This document shows, piece by piece, positions 35,560 through 45,196 of a stretch of 64,000 nt of DNA; positions within the stretch are counted from its first letter, which is position 1, and every line of letters begins with the position of its first letter. The stretch is from the NCBI GenBank assembly GCA_049700455.1, contig JBNAVJ010000001.1:310001-374000 (forward strand), read 5' to 3'. The notes below the pieces were generated by a model, which saw nothing but the letters and a program-made list of their open reading frames with translations, did no database searches and had not been told where the DNA came from. Source of the DNA: JBNAVJ01 sp049700455. GTDB lineage: Bacteria; Bacteroidota; Ignavibacteria; Tepidaquicellales; Tepidaquicellaceae. A program made the translations under genes and the position numbers.

Positions 35560-37322
35560 CGAGGTAAACGTAAATATTTTTCAATCATTCTGTAAAATTC
35601 TTCTTTTACAAACGGCTTGGCAAGATAATCATCCATACCTGCTTCAAGACATTTATCCCTATCAGCTTTAACGGCGTATGCTGTTATTCCAATAATAGGA
35701 ATGTGTTTTCCTGTCCCTTTTTCTATTTCACGTATAATTGCCGTTGCCTCTAAACCATCCATGATTGGCATTTGAATATCCATCAAAATAAGGTCAAAAT
35801 CATTTTGCTCCAGTACATCAAATATTTTTAAACCGTTTTCTACAACAGTAACATTATAATTCTTTTTAGAAAGAAGTTCCTTGACAAGTTTCTGATTAAC
35901 GTGATTATCTTCAGCAACTAATATCTTGGGAGTTTTTTTCTTAATTGGTTTAATTTCCTCAATTATTTCTGTTTTATATCTTTCTGTTAATTCAATGTGT
36001 TCCGATACTTCCATCTTCTTTTTTCGAAGTTCAAAAGGCAATATAACCGTAATTTTTGACCCAACCCCTTCTTCACTTTCAGCTGTAATTTTACCTCCCA
36101 TTTTGTAAACTATATATTTCACAATGGACAAGCCCAATCCAAAACCTCTGTATTCTAATGTTTGCAAGAGTTCAAATGGAGCATTTACATCCATTTCTTT
36201 AAAGAGCAGTTCAACTTTATCTTTAGACATTCCTATGCCAGTATCGTTGAAGGTAAACTTCAACACTGTTTTATTTTCATCTCGAGACAATTCTTCTAAG
36301 GAAAATTCAACGACTCCCTTTTCAGTGTATTTCACAGCATTTCTAAGTAAATTAATCAAAATTTGATTAACTCTTAAAGGATCACCTATAACATTATAAT
36401 CAATATTGTCCTGTATATTGACTTTAAAAGCAATTTTTTTTCTTTTTGCATCAAAGTCTAATATCTGAGAAGTTTTGTACACAAGTTCTTTTATATTAAA
36501 GTCAACTCTTTCCAATTTAAGTTTTCCCGATTCTATACGGGAGAAATCAAGGATATCATTTATGATAGCAAGGAGTGTACTTGATGAAAAATTTATTATG
36601 TCAATATATTCTTTTTGTTCATTTGTTAAGTGAGTCAGCAACAAAAGTTCTGCCATACCAATAATACCACTCATCGGAGTTCTAATTTCCTGGCTGAGGT
36701 TTGAAAGAAACTGTGTTTTTATTTTATTAAGAAGCTCAAATTTATTTTTTTCCTCTTCCAGGCGAATAATAGATTTCTTCATATCGCTAATGTCAACAGA
36801 AATTAGAAGATAGTTATCACGAGAAGGGAGCATAACTATATTAGAAAGTTCATAGAATGATGTCCCATCTGTTTTAGGAACTGTAACCTCTCCAACCCAC
36901 AACCATCGGTTTTTAACTTCTTTAAAAATTTCCTCAAATTTTTCAAAGTAGTTTTTTATTTCCGTTCCTAATATGGAGTCTTTAGTTTTTCCACGCGAAG
37001 TTGCAAAGTTTGCATTTACATACCTAATCTTTCCCGTATTATCAAAGACACAAACACTCATATTTGAATAGTCAAAGAATTTGTTCAAAAAAGATAATGA
37101 ATTTTCTTCCTCTTGGGCTTTCCGTTCACTTATGAGACCATATACATATTTAAACACAAATGCAAAAATCAATGCAGTAAAAATATGAATTACAAGGCCA
37201 AATAGGATTAATTCAAAGGGTGTATTTCCTACAGCAGCAAAATAGAGAAGTGTCACTCCTCCCAATACAAAATAAATTATAGTTACAAAGAGTAGAAATT
37301 TAGGCAATTGAGATTTTTTCAT
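35556..37322 (-). CDS. Hybrid sensor histidine kinase with PAS and receiver domains; H-box His replaced by Gln
   Basis: A 588-residue membrane protein: two N-terminal helices (about 9-30, 36-61), PAS (about 75-180), dimerisation helix pair, HATPase (about 275-430) and REC (466-585). The H-box reads FLSNLSQEIRTPMSGIIG: residue 211, where the phospho-accepting His belongs, is Gln (CAG; plus-strand CTG at 36690-36692). The ATP-lid elements are intact: NLLRNAVKYT (Asn328), NDTGIGM, GFGLGLS. The receiver also looks active: Glu471/Asp472, Asp515 (LMDIQMPIMDG), Lys569. Overlaps ccoI by 4 bases, so it is the first gene of the cbb3 locus. Probably a pseudokinase or one needing a partner. Confidence 0.92.
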   Translation of the reverse strand: MKKSQLPKFLLFVTIIYFVLGGVTLLYFAAVGNTPFELILFGLVIHIFTALIFAFVFKYVYGLISERKAQEEENSLSFLNKFFDYSNMSVCVFDNTGKIRYVNANFATSRGKTKDSILGTEIKNYFEKFEEIFKEVKNRWLWVGEVTVPKTDGTSFYELSNIVMLPSRDNYLLISVDISDMKKSIIRLEEEKNKFELLNKIKTQFLSNLSQEIRTPMSGIIGMAELLLLTHLTNEQKEYIDIINFSSSTLLAIINDILDFSRIESGKLKLERVDFNIKELVYKTSQILDFDAKRKKIAFKVNIQDNIDYNVIGDPLRVNQILINLLRNAVKYTEKGVVEFSLEELSRDENKTVLKFTFNDTGIGMSKDKVELLFKEMDVNAPFELLQTLEYRGFGLGLSIVKYIVYKMGGKITAESEEGVGSKITVILPFELRKKKMEVSEHIELTERYKTEIIEEIKPIKKKTPKILVAEDNHVNQKLVKELLSKKNYNVTVVENGLKIFDVLEQNDFDLILMDIQMPIMDGLEATAIIREIEKGTGKHIPIIGITAYAVKADRDKCLEAGMDDYLAKPFVKEEFYRMIEKYLRLPR

Positions 37323-37517
37323 ATAGTGATTGTATTTAATATAAAATATAAAAAGATATAAACTTTTTCAATGGAGCCTGTAAATACCTTTAAAAAACTT
37401 ACTTAATTTATCATCCGACTAATAGAATATCTAAAAATCGCTTTACTTTCTCTAAGCATATGTTTCAGGGGGAATTTTATATGTTGTGTGAAAAGAATAT
37501 TAAATTGTTAATAGAAG

Positions 37518-38618
37518 ATGATTTTTTTAATTTTTTTTGTGCATAATTTAGAAAAATACGGATGGTCTGAATTCTTCGAAAAACAGTATGCTGTCTTACG
37601 TGATACTGGTCTGCAACCAGCACGGGTAGCCGTTGAATTCAAGAAAAACTATTTGCTTTATGGGTCTGATGGGGAAATCACGGGAGAATTAAAAAGAAGA
37701 TTTTTCCACGTAGCTGCGGAGCCGGGAAGTTTACCAAAAGTTGGTGATTGGGTTCTTATTGAAAAGAAAACCGATAATACTGCTGTTATTCACTACGTTC
37801 TCGAAAGAAAATCCTGGCTTTCTAGGAAAATGCCAGGAAAAAAAATATCTGAACAAATTGTTGCAGCAAATATAGATTTTGTTTTTGTTGTAGTAGCATT
37901 AGAATATGATTTTACCTTAAGGAAAATCGAAAGAATGTTAGTTGCCGTTAGGGAAAGTGGAGCCGAACCAATAATTATTCTGAATAAGGCCGACCTTGAT
38001 CCTGAATACTTGAAAAAACTTGAAGATACCAAAACTGCAAATCCAAACATTCCAATATTTTGTTTGAGTACAGTCACAAATTTAGGCTACAATGAACTCT
38101 CTCAAATACTACAGCCACAAAAAACTTATGCTTTTATTGGTTCTTCGGGGGTTGGAAAATCAACTATAATAAACCAGTTGTTTGGAGATAAAATCAGAAA
38201 AACAGCAGATAGGGACACCTGCTACAGAGGGGGATTACACGTAACTACAACACGTGAATTGATAGTTCTTCAGAACGGGGCTATATTAATTGATATGCCG
38301 GGAATCAGAGAACTTCAAATATGGGGTACAGAGGAGGGTCTTGAAGAAGCATTTCCTGACATAGCGGAAATTGCAAAGGGATGCAAATTTACAGATTGTA
38401 CACACACACATGAAGTTAATTGTGCCGTAAAGGAAGCAGTAAAAAACAGACGATTAGCACAGGAAAGATACAATAACTATATACGGATGTATGAGGAAAT
38501 TTCTTCGCTTGACAAATTACGAATCCGCAGCAAGATGCTCGAAAAGCAAACAAAACTCTCCAAAATAAAAAAACTTTACCTTCAAAATAAAAAAACTAGG
38601 AATCCTGATCGTCGCTAA
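37518..38618 (+). CDS. rsgA: Ribosome small-subunit-dependent GTPase A
   Basis: A circularly permuted GTPase that releases late 30S assembly intermediates. OB-fold N-terminus, then G4 ILNKADLD before G1 GSSGVGKST (about residue 211) and G3 DMPGIREL, and the zinc site GCKFTDCTHTHEVNC near the end. The ATG at 37518 gives a seven-residue hydrophobic start (MIFLIFF); GTG at 37539 fits better, since the family begins ...LEKYGW. Product 359-366 residues. The 3' end overlaps the convergent hydroxylase gene by 23 bases. Confidence 0.95.
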   Translation: MIFLIFFVHNLEKYGWSEFFEKQYAVLRDTGLQPARVAVEFKKNYLLYGSDGEITGELKRRFFHVAAEPGSLPKVGDWVLIEKKTDNTAVIHYVLERKSWLSRKMPGKKISEQIVAANIDFVFVVVALEYDFTLRKIERMLVAVRESGAEPIIILNKADLDPEYLKKLEDTKTANPNIPIFCLSTVTNLGYNELSQILQPQKTYAFIGSSGVGKSTIINQLFGDKIRKTADRDTCYRGGLHVTTTRELIVLQNGAILIDMPGIRELQIWGTEEGLEEAFPDIAEIAKGCKFTDCTHTHEVNCAVKEAVKNRRLAQERYNNYIRMYEEISSLDKLRIRSKMLEKQTKLSKIKKLYLQNKKTRNPDRR

Positions 38619-39246
38619 CTAACCGTTGTTCCTCTGGAACAGTTGAAAACACATAATCCCAAAGAGGGTTACTAACTCCAAATGCTGAGTTGGGGTCATT
38701 GTAGTGATGTTTTAAGTGATATTCTTTAAGAAAGCGCGAAACTTTCCCCCTCATCTTAAAATGGTGAGTTGCATAATGAATACTGTCATAGCAAACGTAC
38801 CCAAAAGCCAGCCCGGAAAAAATAGAAAGATAATATACTCCAAAAATAGCTTCAAAGAAAAAATAAAAACCAATTGCAAGAGGAACACTAACAAGTAATG
38901 GCATAACAAGGCGGGTACGATCACGAGGATACTCGTGATGAACTCCATGCACCAAAAAATGAATTCTTTTCCCTATGTCTGAAGTTGGTTCATAATGAAA
39001 AAGCCATCTGTGTATTGTATATTCCAATAATGTCCATAAAAGTACTCCAAGTAAAAACATCAAAATACCAATCCCGGGATTTGTTGCTACCACACCAAAG
39101 TAAAAAGCAACAATAATAACAGGAGTGTAGACTACAATAGGAGTTACTGGATGTATATGCGAAAAATATTCTAGTACTGGATTTTTAAAAAGTCTAACTG
39201 TTTCGTTTCTATTAGAAGTAAAAAGTCGTTTTTTAGTCGTATTCAT
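38596..39246 (-). CDS. Fatty acid hydroxylase / sterol desaturase family membrane protein
   Basis: A 216-residue di-iron membrane oxygenase. Histidine clusters HRWLFH, HFLVHGVHHEYPRD, HYATHH and HLKHHYND match the fatty-acid 2-hydroxylase type of the FAH/ERG3 superfamily, and four membrane helices surround them. It may 2-hydroxylate acyl chains of sphingolipids or lipid A. The C-terminal coding end overlaps rsgA in convergent arrangement (38596-38618). Confidence 0.9.
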   Translation of the reverse strand: MNTTKKRLFTSNRNETVRLFKNPVLEYFSHIHPVTPIVVYTPVIIVAFYFGVVATNPGIGILMFLLGVLLWTLLEYTIHRWLFHYEPTSDIGKRIHFLVHGVHHEYPRDRTRLVMPLLVSVPLAIGFYFFFEAIFGVYYLSIFSGLAFGYVCYDSIHYATHHFKMRGKVSRFLKEYHLKHHYNDPNSAFGVSNPLWDYVFSTVPEEQRLVSDDQDS

Positions 39247-39285
39247 AAAAGGAATCCTTTTTTATAAGTAACAAATTTTGTACAT

Positions 39286-40533
39286 CTAAATGTTCCCTTT
39301 ACTATATAAAACTCTAATTAAAGATTCATATTCCGACAACATTTTAACATTACGCCTTTTCATTACAATCTTTGCAGTCTGCAAAGCCTCTTCAATTTCA
39401 TAGCGTGCAAGGGGGGCATTATTTATTAGCCAGGAAAACGAATCTATATATTTAGGAGCGAACCCATAACCGGCATAATTTGCAAATATTCCTACAATTG
39501 TACCCGTGTTAAGCATTGTATTAATTCCAAACTTAGAATGGTCACCCACAATGCTTCCAAGAAATTGGCGGCCAGAGTTAAAAGTTTCATTATTTATTTT
39601 AACTCTCACATTCGAATAATTATTTTTCAGATTGCTTGTCACAGTACCTGCACCCAAATTAACAAACGGGCAGATATAAGAATTACCAATAAAACCATCG
39701 TGTTGCTTATTAACATAACCGTGGAAAATTGAAGAAGAAACCTCCCCGGCTATGCGTGATTCTATACCTGCATAAAAGGGACCGTAAATTTTTGTTCCTG
39801 CTTTGATTATAGTACGTTTATCTATAAAAATAGGTCCTTTTAAATACGAAAAAGGCTCAACCACAACACCATCTTCAATTACAATTCCACCAGCTGAAGC
39901 GTCCAGAACTGTAAATGGAAAAATCGTAGCTTTAGAAGAAATTTTAACTTGTTTAGGATTTGCTATTTTAACATCTGGTAATTTTTTCGTCTTTGTTTTT
40001 TTCTCAACAATATATCCATCGACCTGCTTCACAAACATATTATCGAAATAGTTAAGTACCTGCCAGGGGGTACCAAGTAAATTAGAAAGGGTAAAAAATT
40101 TACACTTTAAAACAGGAATTTCTTTAAATTCCGAAAAATCTTTTTTCGTAAAAACATCTTTTATATCTGAAAGCAAAGGGCTTTTATTCTGACTAATTTT
40201 AGCTGCTATAAGGTAGTTACTATAAGAAAGAAAAGAATTATCTGGAAGATTGTCTTGTATCCATTTTAAGATTATAGAATTAAAAACATATCTACCATTC
40301 AGTAATAGGTAATTATCTTTAGGAAATTTAGTTAAAAGATGATTGGTCGTTTGATTCTGATACGAACGTAAAACTTCTCTACAATGCAAATTAACGGGGT
40401 ATTTAGAATCTATAAGACTTCTGATTAACTCTGCAATAGAAAGAAATCCAACTTTTATTTCATATACAGGTCTTAAAAGACTAATAGGATACAGTAATTG
40501 GTAATAATCATCTTCAAAAATAACCACCCGCAT
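39286..40533 (-). CDS. Alternate GlmU-like sugar-phosphate nucleotidylyltransferase/acetyltransferase
   Basis: A 415-residue protein of the bacterial 'alternate GlmU' type common in Bacteroidota. The N-terminal half is a divergent nucleotidyltransferase fold (VIFEDDYYQLLYPISLLRPVYEIKVG, residues 4-29), and the C-terminal half a left-handed beta-helix with hexapeptide turns (IVIEDGVVVEPFSYLKGPIFI; IYGPFYAG; HDGFIGNSYICPFVNLGAGTVTSN). It likely makes UDP-GlcNAc, or a related activated sugar, for peptidoglycan and lipopolysaccharide. Located alone on the minus strand. Confidence 0.85.
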   Translation of the reverse strand: MRVVIFEDDYYQLLYPISLLRPVYEIKVGFLSIAELIRSLIDSKYPVNLHCREVLRSYQNQTTNHLLTKFPKDNYLLLNGRYVFNSIILKWIQDNLPDNSFLSYSNYLIAAKISQNKSPLLSDIKDVFTKKDFSEFKEIPVLKCKFFTLSNLLGTPWQVLNYFDNMFVKQVDGYIVEKKTKTKKLPDVKIANPKQVKISSKATIFPFTVLDASAGGIVIEDGVVVEPFSYLKGPIFIDKRTIIKAGTKIYGPFYAGIESRIAGEVSSSIFHGYVNKQHDGFIGNSYICPFVNLGAGTVTSNLKNNYSNVRVKINNETFNSGRQFLGSIVGDHSKFGINTMLNTGTIVGIFANYAGYGFAPKYIDSFSWLINNAPLARYEIEEALQTAKIVMKRRNVKMLSEYESLIRVLYSKGNI

Positions 40534-40634
40534 ACAGAAAGAAGTTTAGGTAAGTTTAATTATTTTGTATAAGAAAAGAAACTGAAAAAACTAACTTTCA
40601 AAACTGCTCCCAATACAGTAATATGACAATAAAA

Positions 40635-40859
40635 CTATACGGTTTTATTAGTCTTGCCGTATTTTCTAAGGAATTTTTCCACTCTACCAGCAGTATCAAC
40701 AATTTTTTGTGTGCCAGTAAAAAACGGATGGCAAAGGGAACAAATTTCTACTTTGATTTCAGGCACAGTAGATCTGGTTGTGAACAAAACTCCCCTGTTT
40801 TCCCCGCAATTACAAATTACGTTACATTTATAATATTTAGGATGAATATCTTTTTTCAT
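40635..40859 (-). CDS. rpmE: 50S ribosomal protein bL31, zinc-binding form
   Basis: A 74-residue bL31. The start MKKDIHPKYYKC and the two Cys sites (CNVICNCG and CSLCHPFFTG) mark the zinc-binding (C+) form; the HPFFTGTQKIVDTAGRVEKFLRKY tail is standard. The next gene downstream is the GlmU-like gene, 101 bases on. Confidence 0.96.
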   Translation of the reverse strand: MKKDIHPKYYKCNVICNCGENRGVLFTTRSTVPEIKVEICSLCHPFFTGTQKIVDTAGRVEKFLRKYGKTNKTV

Positions 40860-41302
40860 TTACTTCTCAGATTAATTATAAGTGTATAAGTTATATATAT
40901 CCTTTATAAAATTCAAGCCTCAAAATTGCCATCTATATAGCTACGCACTACCTAATAAAAAAGTAACTATGAGTCAGGTAAAAAATAGGTCATTAATTCA
41001 TAATTAATGTAACCGTAAATAATAAAGAAAATTTACGATTAATTATATAAGCAAAAAACAAAGAAAGAACATTTACAACAAATAAGAGGAAGATACAAAG
41101 TTGTTCCAAAGCAAGAAAAGAAAAATTTACTACTATTACGATTACATTTTAAGTCAACCGGGACAAGTTTAATTTACAGAATTGGATTGCAAGTTTATTT
41201 TTATTTTATATTTTTATCTTGAAATCAACTTTATGTATTATTTAACTTAGTTTCACATATCTATGCAAGCAAAAGCTATATTTTCAATTATATTTCAACC
41301 GA
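40860..41302. other. Intergenic region between rpmE and the DUF389 gene
   Basis: 443 AT-rich bases in divergent arrangement with no credible reading frame. It contains one perfect inverted repeat CATTAATT-CAT-AATTAATG at about 40992-41010, which may be a regulator site but is low-complexity. The rpmE promoter should lie at its left end. Confidence 0.45.
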
Positions 41303-42634
41303 ATGATACCCTTGTTACAATGGTTTCATAAATTAGGGGATATTAGATCAGATTCCTGTTTTGAGTCTACTTACCAACAAACTCAAAAAGATATCAGGAT
41401 ACGTGGAGCCTCTCTCGTTTATCTCATCTGCAGTGCTGTAATTGCTTCTATTGGTCTTGATGTTGGTTCACCTGCCGTGATAATTGGGGCTATGTTAATT
41501 TCTCCGTTTATGTCCCCCATTCTAGGAATAGGGCTTTCTTTAGGCATACATGATAGGAATGTTTTTTTAATTTCAATTCGTGAGTTTATTTTTTCGATTT
41601 TTATTTCTTTACTTATAAGTATAGTTTACTTTTCTTTAACACCGCTTGGAACACCAAACCCCGAGCTCTTAGCAAGAATAAAACCTACAGTATTGGATAT
41701 TCTTATTGCATTTTTTGGAGGGACTGCAGGTATAGTTGCATTAACACGAAAATCTATTGGAAATGCTTTGCCGGGTGTAGCTATTGCTACGGCTTTAATG
41801 CCTCCTATCTGTACCGCTGGTTTTGGACTGGCAACCGAGAGAATAGAATTTTTTTTAGGAGCATTATATTTGTTTCTTATAAACGCTGTTTTTATTTCTT
41901 TATCGTCTTACTTAATTTCAAAATATTTGAAATTCCCGCTTAAATCCTATCCAAATAAGAAACAATTATGTTTAACAAGAATCACAATCATCACTATTGT
42001 AACTGTTATTGCCATTCCAAGCGTAAAAATTTTCATAGACTTAATTTCTGATCTTGAATACCAAAATTCATTGTCTAAATTTGTTGCAACTGAAATTGGA
42101 ACACTTACAGGAACAGAAATTATTGAATGGAAATTGGTTTCGACTCCAAGTGGAGATAATATATTAAATGTTTATGTGACTGGACAATCCATTACAGAAA
42201 GCAAATTGGATAGTTTAAATAATTTACTCTCTCAGCGTAAAATAAAAAGGACGAGATTAAACTTAATTCAAATTAGCAATCGTTCTGATCTTGAATATTT
42301 AAAAACTGATATATATACATCAGTGCAACTTTTACAGGAGCAACAAACACATAAACTTACTGAAGAGAAAAGAAAAAACGATTCCCTAAAAGTTGTTAAT
42401 ACCATTCTTGAATTACGTCTCTTATATCCCAAGATAAGAGAGATAGGAATTGGTTATAACTTTATATCTTCTGGGGAGTTTGACAATTTTTTACCTTTAT
42501 TGTCCATACCTTTTGTAAAAATAACCTGGGAAAATAATACTAATAAAAGGAATAATGAAGCTCTTAATCGAGAGATTTACTTATGGTTACAACGAAAGCT
42601 CTCTGTTGATTCTTTGATATTGCTTAACAACTAA
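41303..42634 (+). CDS. DUF389 (TIGR00341-type) integral membrane protein
   Basis: A 443-residue membrane protein. The N-terminal part carries the DUF389 core: several helices with the IIGAMLISPFMSPILGIGLSLG signature (about residues 60-82) and ALPGVAIATALMPPICTAGFGL (about 150-172). A periplasmic/cytoplasmic C-terminal half (from about 260) has two DUF389-associated alpha/beta repeats and a charged coiled coil (EEKRKNDSLKVVNT). Function of the family is unknown. Single gene. Confidence 0.88.
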   Translation: MIPLLQWFHKLGDIRSDSCFESTYQQTQKDIRIRGASLVYLICSAVIASIGLDVGSPAVIIGAMLISPFMSPILGIGLSLGIHDRNVFLISIREFIFSIFISLLISIVYFSLTPLGTPNPELLARIKPTVLDILIAFFGGTAGIVALTRKSIGNALPGVAIATALMPPICTAGFGLATERIEFFLGALYLFLINAVFISLSSYLISKYLKFPLKSYPNKKQLCLTRITIITIVTVIAIPSVKIFIDLISDLEYQNSLSKFVATEIGTLTGTEIIEWKLVSTPSGDNILNVYVTGQSITESKLDSLNNLLSQRKIKRTRLNLIQISNRSDLEYLKTDIYTSVQLLQEQQTHKLTEEKRKNDSLKVVNTILELRLLYPKIREIGIGYNFISSGEFDNFLPLLSIPFVKITWENNTNKRNNEALNREIYLWLQRKLSVDSLILLNN

Positions 42635-42778
42635 GTTGTATGAGGTAAAAAACATAGTTTTATTTTTATTTTAATAGCTTTACAATTTTTTTTGTTACCT
42701 TTAAAAGAAAGTGTTAGTATATTACTTTTTAATAACCTAATATTTATAATAAAACAACCTGCAAAATAAAAAATCTTT

Positions 42779-43249
42779 ATGAAAGCAATACAAGATTATT
42801 ATCCAGATGATCTTGCACATTGTTATGGATGTGGCAGACTGAACCAATATGGTTATCAAATAAAAAGTTTCTGGGATGGGGATGAAACTATTGCATATTT
42901 TACACCTAAAGATTATCATACTGCTATCCCAGGGTTTGTTTACGGGGGACTCATTGCTTCATTAATAGATTGCCACGGGACAGGCAGCGCTGCCCTGGTT
43001 TCATATAGAGAGGAAAATCGTCCTCCTGGTACATTACCACCATTTCGTTTCGTGACAGCATCGCTTTGCGTAGATTATATTAGACCTACGCCCATAGGAG
43101 CAAAACTTGAGTTAAGGGGTAAAATTATAGAAATAAAAGGGAAAAAAGTAGTTACCGAAATATCTGTATCAGCAAATGGTATAGTAACAGCCAAAGGAAA
43201 AGTTGTAGCGGTTCGAATGCCAGAAACATTTAAAAATCAAGCCCCCTAA
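42779..43249 (+). CDS. Hotdog-fold acyl-CoA thioesterase (PaaI-like)
   Basis: A 156-residue hotdog protein. It has an N-terminal CYGCGRLNQYGYQIK motif (Cys residues 15 and 18), a G-rich helix start PGFVYGGLIASLIDCHGTGSA with an aspartate in the catalytic helix, and the strand VTASLCVDYIRPTP typical of the 4HBT/PaaI group. It probably cleaves a CoA thioester in the cytoplasm; the substrate is unknown. A terminator lies 138 bases downstream. Confidence 0.88.
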   Translation: MKAIQDYYPDDLAHCYGCGRLNQYGYQIKSFWDGDETIAYFTPKDYHTAIPGFVYGGLIASLIDCHGTGSAALVSYREENRPPGTLPPFRFVTASLCVDYIRPTPIGAKLELRGKIIEIKGKKVVTEISVSANGIVTAKGKVVAVRMPETFKNQAP

Positions 43250-43386
43250 TTTACCTTACCACCACCAATAAATTTTTACTGGAATAAATAGAATGTTTTG
43301 AATTGATTGTTTTTGAAATTATTTATATATTAATAATAGAGGTGATGGGGTTCACCATTTAAAACGGTGATTTGAGTTCACCTAAT

Positions 43387-43422
43387 AACTCCTGCTAAAA
43401 TAGTTTTGGCAGGAGTTTTTCA
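43387..43422 (+). terminator. Rho-independent terminator upstream of the dynamin-like gene
   Basis: Stem AACTCCTGC (43387-43395) / GCAGGAGTT (43409-43417), 9 bp perfect, followed by a T-run. The preceding GAGTT (43375-43379) can pair with AACTC of the same left arm, so a competing hairpin is possible. It also argues that the dynamin-like gene starts after it, at 43439. Confidence 0.85.
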
Positions 43423-43438
43423 TTATATAAGTAAGAAT

Positions 43439-45196
43439 ATGGACATTATAACACAGGAACAATCAATAAAAGATTTAGTAAACAGTATTGAAAGTTTACA
43501 AAGTTTTCTACCTGAAAAGTTAACTAAAAACCAGAAGGAAAAGTTAAAAACACTGAGAGAAAAACTAGAAGTGGGTACAATCAACTTTGCTGTTATTGGA
43601 CAGTTCAAACGTGGAAAGTCTTCTTTCATTAATGCTTTATTAGGAGAAAATATTCTTCCTACAGGGGTTATTCCCCTTACTTCTATAGTTACAATTGTAA
43701 AATATGCAAAGTTCCCTTTCTCAAAGATCGTTTTTGAAGATAATAGTTATAAAATACTTTCTTCCTTTACGGGACTGGGGTTGTATACTTCTGAGAAGGA
43801 GAATCCTCTTAACGTTAAACGGGTAAAATATGCTGAGGTGGGTTTTCCAAATGAATTATTGAACAAAGGACTTGTTTTTGTTGATACTCCCGGTATTGGT
43901 TCTTTACATTTAAACAATACCTTTTCTACTTACAGTCATTTACCTAAAATTGATGGAGCAATTTTCATCACCTCTTCTGATCCAGCGTTTTCTGAAGCAG
44001 AACTTAGGCTGCTTGAAAGAGTAAGTACAATAACCCCTACAGTTTTTTTCGTCTTGAATAAAATAGATTATTTAACTCCTCTCGACTTAGACCAAATTTT
44101 GACATACACACAGGAGCTATTTCTAAAATTTTACAGAAAAATGGATATAATTATTTTCCCCGTTTCTGCCCAGAACGCACTTCTTGCAAAATCTACTGGA
44201 AATACACAGATGTTAGATAGAAGTGGAATAAAAAGTTTTGAAACATACCTTGAAAAATATGTTATTCTGAGAAGAAAAAACATCCTAAACAAATCTGTCA
44301 AGCGACAACTATTAAACATAATAAATGAAGTGGAAACATCATTTGAGCTTGAAACCAGCTCTTATCAGATGTCCATAGAAGAAATCAACTCTAAACACAA
44401 ACTGTTACAGGAAAGTGTTGATTATTTTTCAAGTGATAATGTTAAATTTTTAAAAGAAGGAAGAGAAGACATTACTAATCTTTTATTATTGTACAACAAT
44501 TATTTTGAATCAATTAAATCAGAATTATCCAAGAAAATTCATAATGAGCTTCTTACTTTCGAAAGTAAAAATTCTTCTCTTTCTAGATTGAAATTTAAGA
44601 AAAAAATAGAACTTCTATTCCACACCCTGATAAAGACATCGCTTGAAAAACAAAGGCTCCAGATAGAAAACGAAATTCAAGAAGAGGCAAAGAAAATATT
44701 TGCAAAGACAATTAATAACTATAATTCCATTATTAATAAAATTTATAAGGCAACAGCAAATCTTTTTAGAATACCCTTGCGAGAAGTTCATTTCGAAAAA
44801 AATATCGAACCCACAACTGAATTTGAATATATAACTTACGAATTTAAGCTTATGGTTAATTTCAATTGGACAAAATTAGTCTTTTTACTCCCACGTCATA
44901 TTCATAATCGTCTTATTGTTAAAAGTTATTTTAACAGGATAGACTTTACTATCAATTATAATTTTAACTACATCATTGATGACATCAAAAAGAAACTTGA
45001 AAGAACATTAATAGAATATAATGTTTTTTTCAAAGAGCAAATCAAAGATACAATTGAAAAGCTCACTGAGATAATAGAAAAGATAAAAGCTATTAAACAG
45101 AAGGAAGAAAAAATAACAGATTCTATATTGTCAGAGGCAGCTGACAAAATTTTAAAACTTGAAGAAATTAAACTCCTATTAACAAAAAAAGATTAA
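43439..45196 (+). CDS. Bacterial dynamin-like GTPase
   Basis: About 585 residues from ATG 43439; an in-frame ATG at 43406 would start inside the terminator stem and is rejected. G1 GQFKRGKSS at residues 54-62, G2 threonine in LTSIVT, G3 DTPG at 149-152, G4 NKID at 207-210. The rest is long helices with a hydrophobic patch TKLVFLLPRHIHNR near residue 480 that could be a membrane-binding paddle, and a Glu/Lys coiled-coil C-terminus. No transmembrane helix is evident. The next gene starts with no gap after its stop. Bacterial dynamins remodel or guard membranes; the precise role here is unknown. Confidence 0.88.
   Translation: MDIITQEQSIKDLVNSIESLQSFLPEKLTKNQKEKLKTLREKLEVGTINFAVIGQFKRGKSSFINALLGENILPTGVIPLTSIVTIVKYAKFPFSKIVFEDNSYKILSSFTGLGLYTSEKENPLNVKRVKYAEVGFPNELLNKGLVFVDTPGIGSLHLNNTFSTYSHLPKIDGAIFITSSDPAFSEAELRLLERVSTITPTVFFVLNKIDYLTPLDLDQILTYTQELFLKFYRKMDIIIFPVSAQNALLAKSTGNTQMLDRSGIKSFETYLEKYVILRRKNILNKSVKRQLLNIINEVETSFELETSSYQMSIEEINSKHKLLQESVDYFSSDNVKFLKEGREDITNLLLLYNNYFESIKSELSKKIHNELLTFESKNSSLSRLKFKKKIELLFHTLIKTSLEKQRLQIENEIQEEAKKIFAKTINNYNSIINKIYKATANLFRIPLREVHFEKNIEPTTEFEYITYEFKLMVNFNWTKLVFLLPRHIHNRLIVKSYFNRIDFTINYNFNYIIDDIKKKLERTLIEYNVFFKEQIKDTIEKLTEIIEKIKAIKQKEEKITDSILSEAADKILKLEEIKLLLTKKD

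Noticed and set aside
40992..41010. CATTAATT inverted repeat as an operator
   Set aside because: Low-complexity AT-rich palindrome in a long AT-rich spacer; kept only as a note in the region entry.
43406..43438. Upstream ATG for the dynamin-like gene
   Set aside because: It lies in the terminator stem and adds 11 residues unlike the family; 43439 is better.
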